From Streptomyces sp. MNU76 (GTDB lineage Bacteria > Actinomycetota > Actinomycetes > Streptomycetales > Streptomycetaceae): a stretch of 64,000 nucleotides of DNA. The DNA lies in NCBI RefSeq assembly GCF_020982545.1, contig NZ_JAJKLK010000003.1:372001-436000 (forward strand), written 5' to 3'. Below the pieces are notes generated by a model, which saw only the letters and a list, made by a program, of their open reading frames with translations, made no database searches and was not told the DNA's origin. Position numbers and translations under genes: made by a program. Position 1 is the first letter of the stretch; each line of letters begins with the position of its first letter. This document shows, piece by piece, positions 30,037 through 41,271 of the stretch.

Positions 30037-31402
30037 TGACCACCGGCTCTTCGAGGGGCGCGGAGAACTGCGCGACCAGCCACGACGAACCCGCACCCGC
30101 CCGACGGCACAACGCGGCACCCCAGTAGGCGAACCCGGCGCCCTCAGTCCCCGGCGCCCACCCCACCCGCGCACACGCCGCCGCCGCCAACACCGTCCGC
30201 ACCTGGTGCTCGACCTGGTCGCCCACCGGCACCCACCGCGCACGGAACCGCTCGGTGAAGGACTCGCACCACTCGGCGACGAGCGCTTCCAGGAGCGGCA
30301 CCCCCGGGTCGTCGGCCTCCCTCAGCACCCGCAGCAGCATCGCCGCCGCCCGCAGCGGAAGTCGCCGCCCGAACGCTTCCACACTGCCCACGTACGCCGT
30401 CGACAGATCCGCCGGCGGACCGTCCCTCCAGTCCCGGGCCAGCCCCGGTACCAGCGCCAGCGCCCACCGGGCGGCCCGCAGCAGCGGCCCCTCGGGTCCC
30501 GGCAGCCGGGGCAGCGCCTCGGCGAGGACCCCTTCCACCCGGCCCGCGTCCGTCAGCAGCCGCCGGGACAGGTGCCGCAGCGCCGCCGCCGGGGCCGGGT
30601 GCGGGGCGATGTCGTCCACCAGGTCGCTCGCCCACATCGGCACCTCCACGACCGCCGTCAGACCGCCGTACCGGTGGGCGTGGTACCAGGTGCTGTGCCG
30701 GGCGTCGTCCGGCATGCTCGGGTACGCCGCGAGGCCGCCGGGCCGGGGCATCACGAACACCCCGGGCCCGGACACGGGCCAGCCGGCGGCGTCCGACGCG
30801 CCCCTCTCCACCGGTATCCCCAGCTCGGCCGCGGACTTGGCGAACGGCTCGGCGAGCCCCGGCACGTCCTTCGTCAACTGCACCCAGCTGCCGCCCAGAT
30901 CGGTGCCGTGCAGGGTCACCTGGAGGTAGGGCCGCAACTCGTCCAGCACACCCATCAGGGCGTACGTCTCGGGTGGCAGCCGTTCCGGCGGCAGCACGGA
31001 CGGCGACCACTCCGGCTGCTCGGGACCGGCCGGCCGGAAGAACCCGAGGTGGTAGTCGAGCAGGGTGCGCGGCAGGGGAGTGGTGTGCAGGCTCGCCCCG
31101 TCCGGGTCCGCGCAGAGCACGAAGTGCCAGGACACACCGGACCGCAATCGCCCGTCCCGCGCCACCCGTTCGGCCAGGGCGAGCACCGTGGAGCCGCCGG
31201 TCGGCTCATTGGCGTGGGCGCCCGCGACGACCAGGACGGCGCGTCTCGCGCGCCCTACGGACAGCAGACGCAGCGGGCGGCCGGCACGCGAGGAGCCGAT
31301 GCTCCGCAGTGCGCACAGCGTCGGCCGACGGGCCGTCAGGGCTCGCGCCGCCGACTCCAGTTCAGCCACCGTGGGATAACCGAGCTCCGACAGCAGACCC
31401 AC
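29960..31402 (-). CDS. M14-type zinc carboxypeptidase-like protein (downstream paralogue)
   Basis: The 480-residue paralogue of the protein at 28172-29632 shares GYPTVAELESAARAL, the zinc motif HANEPTGGSTV, CADPDGASLH, VTLHGTDLGGSW, AVVEVPMWA and VEWCESFTERFRARWVPV. No signal peptide; peptidase specificity unknown. The GTG at 31402 matches where homology begins; longer starts at 31462 and 31513 exist. The last ~60 residues (from about WLVAQFSAPLEEP) translate repeat copy D and the antisense of the inhibitor gene, so the native stop seems lost and the two genes overlap by 77 bases at their 3' ends. Confidence 0.82.
   Translation of the reverse strand: MGLLSELGYPTVAELESAARALTARRPTLCALRSIGSSRAGRPLRLLSVGRARRAVLVVAGAHANEPTGGSTVLALAERVARDGRLRSGVSWHFVLCADPDGASLHTTPLPRTLLDYHLGFFRPAGPEQPEWSPSVLPPERLPPETYALMGVLDELRPYLQVTLHGTDLGGSWVQLTKDVPGLAEPFAKSAAELGIPVERGASDAAGWPVSGPGVFVMPRPGGLAAYPSMPDDARHSTWYHAHRYGGLTAVVEVPMWASDLVDDIAPHPAPAAALRHLSRRLLTDAGRVEGVLAEALPRLPGPEGPLLRAARWALALVPGLARDWRDGPPADLSTAYVGSVEAFGRRLPLRAAAMLLRVLREADDPGVPLLEALVAEWCESFTERFRARWVPVGDQVEHQVRTVLAAAACARVGWAPGTEGAGFAYWGAALCRRAGAGSSWLVAQFSAPLEEPVVISPTRRTPPPCAPPSRTRSRTSARR
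30051..30088 (+). repeat. Dispersed GC-rich intergenic repeat, copy D
   Basis: TCGAGGGGCGCGGAGAACTG then CGCGACCAGCCACGACGA, 15 bases after the inhibitor stop. On the opposite strand it is read as the end of the neighbouring M14 frame. Confidence 0.7.
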
Positions 31403-31512
31403 CCCCGTCCCGTCCGCCTGACACCCAAGTCCGCGCGCCCGACCGGGCCGGGCGGGGGACATACCCAGTGTCCCCGCATGGCAGGGGCGGCTCCCAGGGG
31501 CGCCCAGTCGCA

Positions 31513-31701
31513 TTCACCGTCACCCGGTACGAGGTTCACCGCTACCCGGCACGGGGTCCCCACCGAACCCGACCCGGACCCACCGAACCCGGTCCGGGTC
31601 GACCGCAACCCGGTCCGGAGTCGCCGTAGCGGGTTCGGGTCCGCCGTCGCCTGGTTCGGAGTCGCCGTAGCCGGTTCGGGCCCACCCGCCATCCGGTACG
31701 C
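31513..31701. repeat. Degenerate tandem repeat, ~9 units of 20-22 bp
   Basis: The intergenic DNA between the treY 3' end and the M14 gene breaks into units such as TTCACCGTCACCCGGTACG, TTCACCGCTACCCGGCACG, TCGACCGCAACCCGGTCCG and GTCGCCGTAGCCGGTTCGG. Each has a conserved ACCG..A/G-CCCGGT core, drifting gradually along the array. No promoter or gene is evident inside it. Confidence 0.7.
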
Positions 31702-31705
31702 AGCG

Positions 31706-34030
31706 TCACGCGCCGACCCGCTCCAGCAGCGCGACCGGCAGGGCTTCGAAGAGTTCCGCCAGCCGCACCTCGCCCGAGAACTCCCGCTCCCCGCCGAGCA
31801 CTTCGCCCCACCGGCCCTCGGGCAGCGTCAGCCGGGTGTCGCCCCAGCCCCCGGCCTGGGCCAGCCGCAGCGACAAGCGGGTCACCGCCGTGACCACCTC
31901 GCCCGAGCGGCTGAAGGCGACACAGTGGCCGGCGCCCGCCCCCTCCGCCGCCAGCGGCACGTACGTCGCCGTCTCCCCGAAGACCTCCGGCCGCCGCCCG
32001 CGCAGCCGCAGCGCCGCCCCGGTGAGCCGGAACTTCTCCGACCCCTCCTCGTGCGGAGCGAAGGCCCGCCGGTTGTCCGGGTCCACCAGGGCCCGGTACT
32101 CGGCCTCCGTCCCCTGGTACACATCCGGCACCCCCGGCATCGTCAGCTGCACCAGGGCCGCGCCGAGAGCGTTCGCCCGCACGTGGGGCGCCAACTCCTC
32201 GCGCAGCGCGGCGACCCGGGCGTCCAGGGCCGGTCCCCGCGCGACGAACTCCGCCACATCCTGCTCGTAGGCCGCGTTCTGCTCGGTCCAGGAGGTGTGC
32301 AGCCCCGCCTCCCGCACATGCTTCAGCAGGGCCCCCTGAAGTCGCTCCTCGGCGTCGGGGCCGAGCCCGAACGCCGTCTGCCAGGCCGCCCACGCCAGCT
32401 GCGGATCCGGGACCCCCGGGCCGTCCCGCGTCACCTCCGCCAGCAGTTCGGCCCACCGCCCGGGGCACTCCGCGAGCACCGCGATCGCCGCCCGTACGTC
32501 CGCGCTGCGCTTGGTGTCGTGGGTCGACAGCACGGTCCCCGTGGCCGGCCAGTCGCGCTGCACCCGCGCGCAGTAGGCGTGGAAGTCCTGGGGCGACACG
32601 GCCGGGCTCCCCGGATCGCCCCCCACCTCGTTCGCCGACAGCAGCGGCACATAGCGGTAGAACGCCGTGTCCTCCACCGACTTCGCCCGCAGCGCCGACG
32701 AGGTCTGCGCGAACCGCGCCCGGAACTCCACCTCGTCCGGCCCGTCCCCCCGGCCCAGCACCAGGTCCCGTACGGCGTCCACCGACCGGGCCTCCTCGGG
32801 CACCACGAACAGCGCGCGCGCCTCGGCCGCGGCCTCCTCGGTGACGACGAGGGAGGCGTCCTCGGAGGTGTACGGCCGGTACACCTCCATCCGTGCGAGC
32901 AGCTCGCACAGCGCGGTGCGCAGCGCCCACGGCGCCTGGTCGCGCAGTGAGAGGTCCAGGGAGCGCTCGCACACCCGGTGCGCCACCCGGGTGAGCCGCT
33001 CCACCTCCGCGACCAGCTCGTGCGTGAGCACCCGGTACGCGGCCCGCCGCACGGTCGCGTCCCACTTCCCGCCCCGGTCGGACTGCGCGGCCGTGAACCG
33101 CCGGTACTGACCCAGCAGTTCACCGGCCCCCGCCGGATCGGTGAACAGCCCGTCGATGTGCCGCAGCGCGTCGTAGCCGGTGGTTCCCGCGACCGGCCAG
33201 GCCCCGGGCAGCGCCTCCCCGTCGGCCAGGATCTTCTCGACGACGGTCCACCGTCCGCCGGTCGCCTCGTGCAGCCGCCGCAGATAGGCGTCGGGATCGG
33301 CGAGCCCGTCGGGGTGGTCGACCCGCAGCCCGTCGACGACCCCCTCGTCCAGCAGCCGCAGGACCTTCGCATGGGTCGCGTCGAAGACCTCCGGCTCCTC
33401 GACCCGCACCCCGATCAGCTCGGAGATGCTGAAGAACCGCCGGTAGTTCAGCTCCGTACGGGCCAGCCGCCACCACACCGGCCGGTACCACTGCGCGTCC
33501 AGCAGCTGCGGCAGCGGCAGCTTCTCGGTGCCCTCCCGCAGCGGAAACACATGGTCGTAGTACCGCAGCTCCCGCCCGTCCACCACGAACTGCTCGATCT
33601 CCGCGCCCAGCGGCCCGCCGAGCACCGGCAGCAGCACCCGGCCGCCCTGCGCCTCCCAGTCGATGTCGAACCACCGCGCGTACGCCGATTCCGGCCCCTC
33701 CCGCAGCACCTCCCACAGGGCCCGGTTGTGCCGGGGCGCCATGGCCATGTGGTTCGGGACGATGTCCAGGACGAGCCCGAGCCCGTGGGCGCGCGCGGTC
33801 CGGGCCAGCTCCCGCAGCCCCTCCTCGCCCCCGAGCTCCTCCCGCACCCGCCCGTGATCGACCACGTCGTACCCGTGCGACGACCCCGGTACGGCCTCCA
33901 GCACAGGGGAGAGGTGCAGATGCGACACACCGAGCGAGGCGATGTACGGCACGGCGGCCGCTGCGGCGGAGAAGGGAAAGCCGGGCTGAAGCTGAAGCCG
34001 GTAGGTGGCGGCAGGCACGACAGAGGTCAT
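31706..34030 (-). CDS. treY: Malto-oligosyltrehalose synthase TreY
   Basis: The 774-residue GH13 intramolecular transglycosylase has the characteristic N-terminus PAATYRLQLQPGFPFSAA, LDIVPNHMA, GLRVDHPDGLADP (nucleophile region), TVVEKILADGE (acid Glu) and TTGYDALRHIDGLF. It turns the reducing end of maltodextrins into an alpha,alpha-1,1 linkage, the substrate of TreZ. ATG at 34030. It lies downstream of glgX on the same strand, 166 bases apart and separated by a repeat copy, so they may be co-transcribed. Confidence 0.96.
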   Translation of the reverse strand: MTSVVPAATYRLQLQPGFPFSAAAAAVPYIASLGVSHLHLSPVLEAVPGSSHGYDVVDHGRVREELGGEEGLRELARTARAHGLGLVLDIVPNHMAMAPRHNRALWEVLREGPESAYARWFDIDWEAQGGRVLLPVLGGPLGAEIEQFVVDGRELRYYDHVFPLREGTEKLPLPQLLDAQWYRPVWWRLARTELNYRRFFSISELIGVRVEEPEVFDATHAKVLRLLDEGVVDGLRVDHPDGLADPDAYLRRLHEATGGRWTVVEKILADGEALPGAWPVAGTTGYDALRHIDGLFTDPAGAGELLGQYRRFTAAQSDRGGKWDATVRRAAYRVLTHELVAEVERLTRVAHRVCERSLDLSLRDQAPWALRTALCELLARMEVYRPYTSEDASLVVTEEAAAEARALFVVPEEARSVDAVRDLVLGRGDGPDEVEFRARFAQTSSALRAKSVEDTAFYRYVPLLSANEVGGDPGSPAVSPQDFHAYCARVQRDWPATGTVLSTHDTKRSADVRAAIAVLAECPGRWAELLAEVTRDGPGVPDPQLAWAAWQTAFGLGPDAEERLQGALLKHVREAGLHTSWTEQNAAYEQDVAEFVARGPALDARVAALREELAPHVRANALGAALVQLTMPGVPDVYQGTEAEYRALVDPDNRRAFAPHEEGSEKFRLTGAALRLRGRRPEVFGETATYVPLAAEGAGAGHCVAFSRSGEVVTAVTRLSLRLAQAGGWGDTRLTLPEGRWGEVLGGEREFSGEVRLAELFEALPVALLERVGA

Positions 34031-34090
34031 GGGTTCCTACGTACCCGCCACACCGGACTTGGAGCACCCTGACACGCGAGGACGCCATGC

Positions 34091-34123
34091 TTTTGAGGGG
34101 CGCGGGGCTGTATCCATGTGCGG
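34091..34123 (+). repeat. Dispersed GC-rich intergenic repeat, copy E (partial)
   Basis: TTTTGAGGGGCGCGGGGCTG starts like the other copies but diverges after the first half and continues into a GCGGCTCCGCCGC hairpin. It lies between glgX and treY. Confidence 0.5.
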
Positions 34124-34196
34124 CTCCGCCGCGTGGGCGCGATCCACGCACGACCCTGTTGTCGGCAACGGTGATCAACCCCTACGGCGAATCCCC

Positions 34197-36338
<2,142 letters not shown>

Positions 36339-36666
36339 GGATACGACTCTTCCAGTTGTCGCGCGCCGCTGGGGGCGACTCCGGATGGAGTCTCCCCCAA
36401 TCTGATGGAACCTCCTAGGACATACGTCCTTCCTGCCCGGAGTGGACACATCGTGACGCCCCGAGGGGCCCCCGGAGTCGCGTCCCGGTGGCCCGATCGC
36501 TATGAATCGGCTCACTCCCCGCGCGGTAGCGCCCCGGAACGACCAAGTCACGTGCGGTAGTTGAGAAACGACCTGTCCATCCGGCTGTATCGTCACCCGC
36601 TACCGGAGTACCCTTCCTTGATCGTTGCGTAGGGGTGAGCTCGGGGGAGCGGAAGGCGGTGCGTGG
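36339..36666. other. Divergent intergenic region between glgX and the HEPN-type gene
   Basis: These 328 bases must contain both promoters. An AGGAC-ATAC-GTCCT palindrome (36417-36430) lies ~80 bases before glgX and could be an operator. No gene is credible here. Confidence 0.45.
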
Positions 36667-37914
36667 GTGGGCTCGGGAGGGCTGGAGTTGCCTCCTGGTG
36701 GCGCGGGCGACACGGGTCACGAGGGGGACCCCACGGATGTCCCACCCGGCGCGGTGTCCCTGGCGCGGCCGATGGAGCGGGGCTCCATCGGCCCGGAACT
36801 GGACTGGAACGCCGACGCCTGGCTCGAAGTGCGTACGCGCGCCCAGCGGGCCGGCCGCGCCTACATCTGGCTGAACCTCGTCGAGCAGCGGCTGCGCGCC
36901 GTGGTGGCCGCCGTGCTGCGGCCCATCTACGAGCCCGTCCACGGCGACGACTGGGTGGTCGCCGCCGCCGGACCCGCCGGACAGGAGTGGGTGCAGCGAG
37001 CCGTGGCGGTCCGCGAGGTCAGCCGCCGCAAGGGCTATCTGCTCGACCCGGCCGACGACAACGTGCTGAGCTTCCTCACCCTGCCGCAGCTGCGTGAGCT
37101 GATGGTGCAGCACTGGCCCTGCTTCGAGCCGTACGTCGACGAGCGGCGCGACGTGGAACTGGCCCTGGACGAGCTGGAGGTCACCCGCAACGTCGTCTCC
37201 CGCAACCGGGCCCTGTCCGAGGCCGTCCTCGCCCAGGCCGAGCGTGCCTCCGCGAAGCTGCTGGAGATCCTGGGCGCCGGCAGCGACGTGCCCTCCGCGC
37301 GTCGGCTGCCCGTCGACGCGGTCGAGGACCTCGTCGGCGACCGGTACGCGGACGTCGTCGGCGTCCACCCCGACCGGGTGCGGCTGCTGCGGCAGTTCCC
37401 CGCCGAGGACCTCTTCGGCGGGGCCCGCCGCCTGGACGCCATCGGCATAGGCCTGAACCTCCTCGTGCAGAACTTCTCCGGGCGGCGGCTGGTCCGGCTC
37501 GCCGAGTCCGGCTGCCGCGTGCGGTTGCTCTTCCTCAACCCCGCCTCCAGCGCCGTGAAGCGGCGTGAGCGTGAACTCGGCATAAAGCGCGGCGAGTTGA
37601 GTCGTGCCGTGGAGATGAACATCCTCCATATGCGCCGGGTCCGCTCCCGGCTGCGCGACCCCGGCGCCTTCGAGATCCAGGTCTTCGACGAGACCCCGCG
37701 CTTCACCGCGTACCTCGTCGACGGCGACGGCACGGACGGGGTCGCGGTCGTCCAGACCTATCTGCGGCGCACCCGGGGCATGGAGGCGCCCGTCCTCGTC
37801 CTGCGCGGCGGCAACCGGGTCCTCAAGGCGGACGAGAACGGCGAAGTCGGCCTTTTCGATACATACCGCGAGGAGTTCGAAGTGGCGTGGGCGGACTCCC
37901 GACCGGTGTCGTGA
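36667..37914 (+). CDS. SAV2148-family HEPN-domain protein
   Basis: A 415-residue cytoplasmic protein that I recognise as the streptomycete SAV2148 family. The N-terminal half (ELDWNADAWLEVRTRAQRAGRAYIWLNLVEQRLR... through about residue 165) is annotated as HEPN-like. The C-terminal half (FPAEDLFGGARRLDAIGIGLNLLVQNFSGRRLVRLAESGCRVRLLFLNP) resembles a PLD/TIR-adjacent effector region. Strong conservation suggests a housekeeping role, but none is known. GTG 36667 (VGSGGLELPPG) follows a GGAAGG; TTG 36625 is an alternative. Confidence 0.8.
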   Translation: MGSGGLELPPGGAGDTGHEGDPTDVPPGAVSLARPMERGSIGPELDWNADAWLEVRTRAQRAGRAYIWLNLVEQRLRAVVAAVLRPIYEPVHGDDWVVAAAGPAGQEWVQRAVAVREVSRRKGYLLDPADDNVLSFLTLPQLRELMVQHWPCFEPYVDERRDVELALDELEVTRNVVSRNRALSEAVLAQAERASAKLLEILGAGSDVPSARRLPVDAVEDLVGDRYADVVGVHPDRVRLLRQFPAEDLFGGARRLDAIGIGLNLLVQNFSGRRLVRLAESGCRVRLLFLNPASSAVKRRERELGIKRGELSRAVEMNILHMRRVRSRLRDPGAFEIQVFDETPRFTAYLVDGDGTDGVAVVQTYLRRTRGMEAPVLVLRGGNRVLKADENGEVGLFDTYREEFEVAWADSRPVS

Positions 37915-38062
37915 CGGCCGCGACAGAGGTCGTGCGCAGGGCCGCGACGCAGTGCCCGCACGCCTGGGGCACGGCGAAGCGGAATGTGCGCCTCGGATTG
38001 TCAGTGGCCCGTGCGATGGTGGTGGTCACTGGGGGAAAGCACCACCAAGGAGGGGGGCCAGC

Positions 38063-38785
38063 ATGGGTTGGCACCGGCAGCTGCTGATCGGCTTCGACCT
38101 GGAGACCACCGGGACGGACCCGCGCGAGGCGCGCATCGTCACGGGCGCGGTCATCGAGGTCGAGGACGGGGAGCCGGTCGGACACCGGGAATGGCTCGCC
38201 GACCCGGGCATGGAGATCCCGGAGGAGGCGGTGGCGGTGCACGGCATCACCAACGCCCGTGCGACGGCCGAGGGCAGACCCGCCGACCAGGTCGCCGACG
38301 CCATCGCCGACGTCCTCGTCTCCTACTGGAGGACGGGCGTCCCGGTCGTCGCGTACAACGCGGCCTTCGACCTGACCCTGCTCTCCGCCGAACTGCGCCG
38401 GTACGCCCTGCCGTCCCTGCGCGACAGGCTCGGCGGACTCGACCCGGCGCCCGTCGTCGACCCCTACACGATCGACCGCTCCGTCGAGCGCTACCGCCGG
38501 GGCAAACGCAACCTCGAAGCGGTCTGCGGCGAGTACGGCGTCCCCCTGGACGCCGCGCACAACGCCTGCGCCGACGCCCTGGCCGCCGCCCGCCTCGCCC
38601 GTGCGATAGCCCAGCGCCACCCGAAGGTCGCCGCCCTCGGCCCGGCCGAGCTGCACCGCCGCCAGATCGAGTGGTACGCGGAGCGGGCCGCCGACTTCCA
38701 GGCGTTCCTCCGCCGCAAGGGCAACCCGGAAGCGGTCGTGGACGCGCTCTGGCCGCTGGGCGAACTGGAGGACGAAACGGTATGA
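38063..38785 (+). CDS. DEDDh 3'-5' exonuclease (DnaQ-like)
   Basis: The 240-residue protein has Exo I FDLETTGTD (13-21), Exo II VVAYNAAFDLTLL and Exo III HNACADALAAARLA, the DEDDh signature of DNA polymerase III epsilon-like exonucleases. It lacks polymerase-binding regions I recognise, so it may act in repair, RNA or nucleotide processing. The ATG at 38063 is preceded by AAGGAGGGGGG. Its stop overlaps the GNAT gene (ATGA), so the two are coupled. Confidence 0.9.
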   Translation: MGWHRQLLIGFDLETTGTDPREARIVTGAVIEVEDGEPVGHREWLADPGMEIPEEAVAVHGITNARATAEGRPADQVADAIADVLVSYWRTGVPVVAYNAAFDLTLLSAELRRYALPSLRDRLGGLDPAPVVDPYTIDRSVERYRRGKRNLEAVCGEYGVPLDAAHNACADALAAARLARAIAQRHPKVAALGPAELHRRQIEWYAERAADFQAFLRRKGNPEAVVDALWPLGELEDETV

Positions 38786-39267
38786 ACGCCGACGAGATCT
38801 CCCTGCGCGAAGTACGCGACAGCGACCTGCCGTTCTTCTGGAGCCACGCCCGTGACCCCGAGGCACAGCGGATCGCCGCCTTCACCGGGGAGTACCACTC
38901 CGACCGGGAGTTGTTCGACGGTCACTGGGCGAAGATCCGCGCCAACCCCGACATCCTGGCCCGCACGGTGGTCGCCGGCGGCGAGGTCGTCGGCAACGCG
39001 GCGGTCTACGGCCCGCCGGACGAACGCGAGGTCACCTACTGGATCGACCGCGCCCACTGGGGCCGAGGTATCGCCACCGCCGCCCTCGCCGCGCTGATCG
39101 CCCTCGACCCGACCCGTCCGCTGTACGCCCGCGCCGCCGCCGACAACACGGGCTCGGTCCGCGTCCTGGAGAAGTGCGGCTTCGTCGTCACCGGCCACGA
39201 CCGGGGCTTCGCCCTGGCCCGCGACGCCGAGATCGACGAGGTGACGCTCATACTCCGGGCCGGCTAG
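38782..39267 (+). CDS. GNAT-family N-acetyltransferase
   Basis: The 161-residue RimJ/RimL-like GNAT domain has YWIDRAHWGRGIATAALAALI as the acetyl-CoA-binding motif A and NTGSVRVLEKCGFVVTG as motif B. Substrate unknown. Translation is coupled to the exonuclease gene through ATGA. Confidence 0.88.
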   Translation: MNADEISLREVRDSDLPFFWSHARDPEAQRIAAFTGEYHSDRELFDGHWAKIRANPDILARTVVAGGEVVGNAAVYGPPDEREVTYWIDRAHWGRGIATAALAALIALDPTRPLYARAAADNTGSVRVLEKCGFVVTGHDRGFALARDAEIDEVTLILRAG

Positions 39268-39320
39268 GCACCGTGCGGGGTCAGGAAGGACACCGGCGGC
39301 CCGTTCAGGTCCCGCCCGGG

Positions 39321-40181
39321 TCAGAACGGATACCAGCGAACTGTCTCGTCCCCGTCGCGCAGCGAGGCGACGCGGCGTTCGAACTCGGCCAGCGCCTTGG
39401 GGTTGCTCGGCGCGTGCTGCGCGACCCAGGCGCAGCTGGCCGTCTCACGGGCACCCCGCAGCACCGAGCAGCCGTCCCACTCCCGTACGTCCCAGCCGTA
39501 CGCGGCCGTGAAGGCGTCGTACTCCCGCGTCGGCAGGCCGTAGCGGTCGTGGGAGAGGGCCATGACGACGAGGTCGTGCTCGCGGAGGTCACCGGAGAAG
39601 GTCTCCAGATCGACGAGGACCGGGCCGTCCGGGCCGATGTGCACGTTGCGGGGGAGCGCGTCGCCGTGGATCGGGCCCCGGGGCAGACGCGGGGTGAGAG
39701 CGGCCGCGGCCGCTTCGAAGCCGTCCCGGCGTTCCCGGAGATACGCCGCGTCCGCCGGGTCGATCGCGTCACCGGCGAGCCGCAGCCAGCGCTCCACACC
39801 GCCCAGCAGTTCACGGCGGGGAAGGGCGAAGGAGGTGGGAAGGGCGTGGACCGGGCGAAGGAGTTCAGCCAAATCACGCGGCTCCGCGGGGCGTACGGGA
39901 TCGGGCAGGCGATGCCACACCGTCACCGGGTGCCCCTCCACGAGCAGGGCATCCGGCTCGGCGGGCCGCACCGCCGGGACACCCTGCGCGGCCAGCCACT
40001 CCGCGATGCGCACCTCGCGCCGGGCCCGGTCGAGGAGTTCGGCGTCACGGCCCACCTTCACCACCAGGTCACCGGCGGCGAACACCGCGTTCTCGCCCAG
40101 CCCGAGCAGCCGCGCCTTCCCGGCCGCACCGGGCAGCACGCCGGCCGCGACCACCACACCCCGGGCCCGAGCCTCGTCCAT
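39321..40181 (-). CDS. Aminoglycoside phosphotransferase-family kinase
   Basis: The 286-residue protein has an N-lobe GLGENAVFAAGDLVVKVGR, an intact catalytic loop PIHGDALPRNVHI (H-x-D-x4-N) and metal-binding VLVDLETFSGD, so it should be an active small-molecule kinase. Contrast the Asp-less relative at 24512. Start at 40181 with GGGAGGCG upstream; a GTG-like extension to 40211 is unlikely. Divergent from a sugar importer operon, so a sugar substrate is possible but unproven. Confidence 0.87.
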   Translation of the reverse strand: MDEARARGVVVAAGVLPGAAGKARLLGLGENAVFAAGDLVVKVGRDAELLDRARREVRIAEWLAAQGVPAVRPAEPDALLVEGHPVTVWHRLPDPVRPAEPRDLAELLRPVHALPTSFALPRRELLGGVERWLRLAGDAIDPADAAYLRERRDGFEAAAAALTPRLPRGPIHGDALPRNVHIGPDGPVLVDLETFSGDLREHDLVVMALSHDRYGLPTREYDAFTAAYGWDVREWDGCSVLRGARETASCAWVAQHAPSNPKALAEFERRVASLRDGDETVRWYPF

Positions 40182-40314
40182 CCGTCGCCTCCCTGTCCGT
40201 AGCGCCGACACGCGCTCGTGGCGTCGGCTTCACGCCATCCGACGGCCAGTCTCGCATTCGCACAGGTCGGACCGTGTGCGCGGTGTCTTGACGCCCTGTC
40301 ATGCCCTCAGCACC

Positions 40315-41271
40315 ATGACGGACATGAGCTTGGCGACCGCGAAGCCGCAACGCCCGCGACCGGCCAAGCGGCGCACCCCGGCGGACGGCCGGGACCGGCG
40401 CCTGATCGACCACGGTGCCTGGTTCCTGGTGCTGCCCGCGCTGATCCCCATCCTGGTGCTGAGCGTCGGACCGCTGCTGTACGGGATCGCGCTGGCGTTC
40501 ACCGACGCCCAGTCCGGCCGGACCGAGCCCACCCGGTGGATCGGCACCCTCAACTTCCAGGACCTGCTGCACGACACCCTCTTCTGGGACTCGTTCCGCA
40601 TCGGCCTGCTCTGGGCGGTCGGCGTCACCGTCCCGCAGTTCCTGCTGGCCCTCGGCCTCGCGCTCCTCCTGAACCAGCCCCTGCGGCTGCGCTGGCTGGC
40701 CCGCGCGCTGGCGATCATCCCCTGGGCCATGCCCGAGGTGGTCGTCGGGATCATGTGGCGGCTCGTCTACAACGCCGACGCGGGCATCCTCAACGAGACC
40801 GTCCGGGACCTGGGCCTCGGGGACGGCCGCGACTGGCTGAGCGGACTGGCCACCGCCCTCCCCGCCGTCATACTGGTCGGGATCTGGGCGGGCATGCCGC
40901 AGACGACCGTCGCCCTGCTCGCCGGGCTGCAGAACACCCCGCGCGAACTGCACGAGGCCGCCGCGATGGACGGCGCGGGCGCCTGGCGCCGCTTCCGCAC
41001 GGTCACCTGGCCCGCCATCAGACCCATCGCCCTGGCCGTCTCGGCGCTCAACCTGATCTGGAACTTCAACTCCTTCGCCCTGGTGTACGTCCTGACCAAC
41101 GGCGGACCGGGCGGCCGTACCCGCCTGCCGATGCTCTTCGCCTACGAGGAGGCCTTCCGCTACGGGCAGTTCGGGTACGCCGCGGCGATGGGCTGCGTGC
41201 TGGTCGCGGTGATCTCGACCGTCCTGGCGTTCGTGCTGGTCGGCCGGCTGCGGCGGGGGGAGGACTCATGA
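40315..41271 (+). CDS. Sugar ABC transporter permease (MalF/CUT1 type)
   Basis: The 318-residue protein has six predicted membrane segments and the EAA loop EAAAMDGAGAWRRFRTVTWPAI, which contacts the ATPase. It is the first permease of a CUT1 carbohydrate importer. Start is ATG 40315 (or 40324); neither has a good Shine-Dalgarno. TTGACG at 40288-40293 could be a -35 element. Its stop overlaps the next permease (ATGA). Confidence 0.92.
   Translation: MTDMSLATAKPQRPRPAKRRTPADGRDRRLIDHGAWFLVLPALIPILVLSVGPLLYGIALAFTDAQSGRTEPTRWIGTLNFQDLLHDTLFWDSFRIGLLWAVGVTVPQFLLALGLALLLNQPLRLRWLARALAIIPWAMPEVVVGIMWRLVYNADAGILNETVRDLGLGDGRDWLSGLATALPAVILVGIWAGMPQTTVALLAGLQNTPRELHEAAAMDGAGAWRRFRTVTWPAIRPIALAVSALNLIWNFNSFALVYVLTNGGPGGRTRLPMLFAYEEAFRYGQFGYAAAMGCVLVAVISTVLAFVLVGRLRRGEDS

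Noticed and set aside
31403..31705. CRISPR array in the repetitive DNA next to treY
   Set aside because: Units are directly abutting, degenerate and ~21 bp, with no unique spacers and no cas genes nearby.
36417..36430. AGGAC-ATAC-GTCCT palindrome upstream of glgX as a defined operator
   Set aside because: Only five-base arms and no repeat elsewhere; chance occurrence in high-GC DNA is likely.
40182..40314. LacI-type operator for the sugar importer
   Set aside because: No convincing palindrome was found in the divergent region; only a plausible -35 element.
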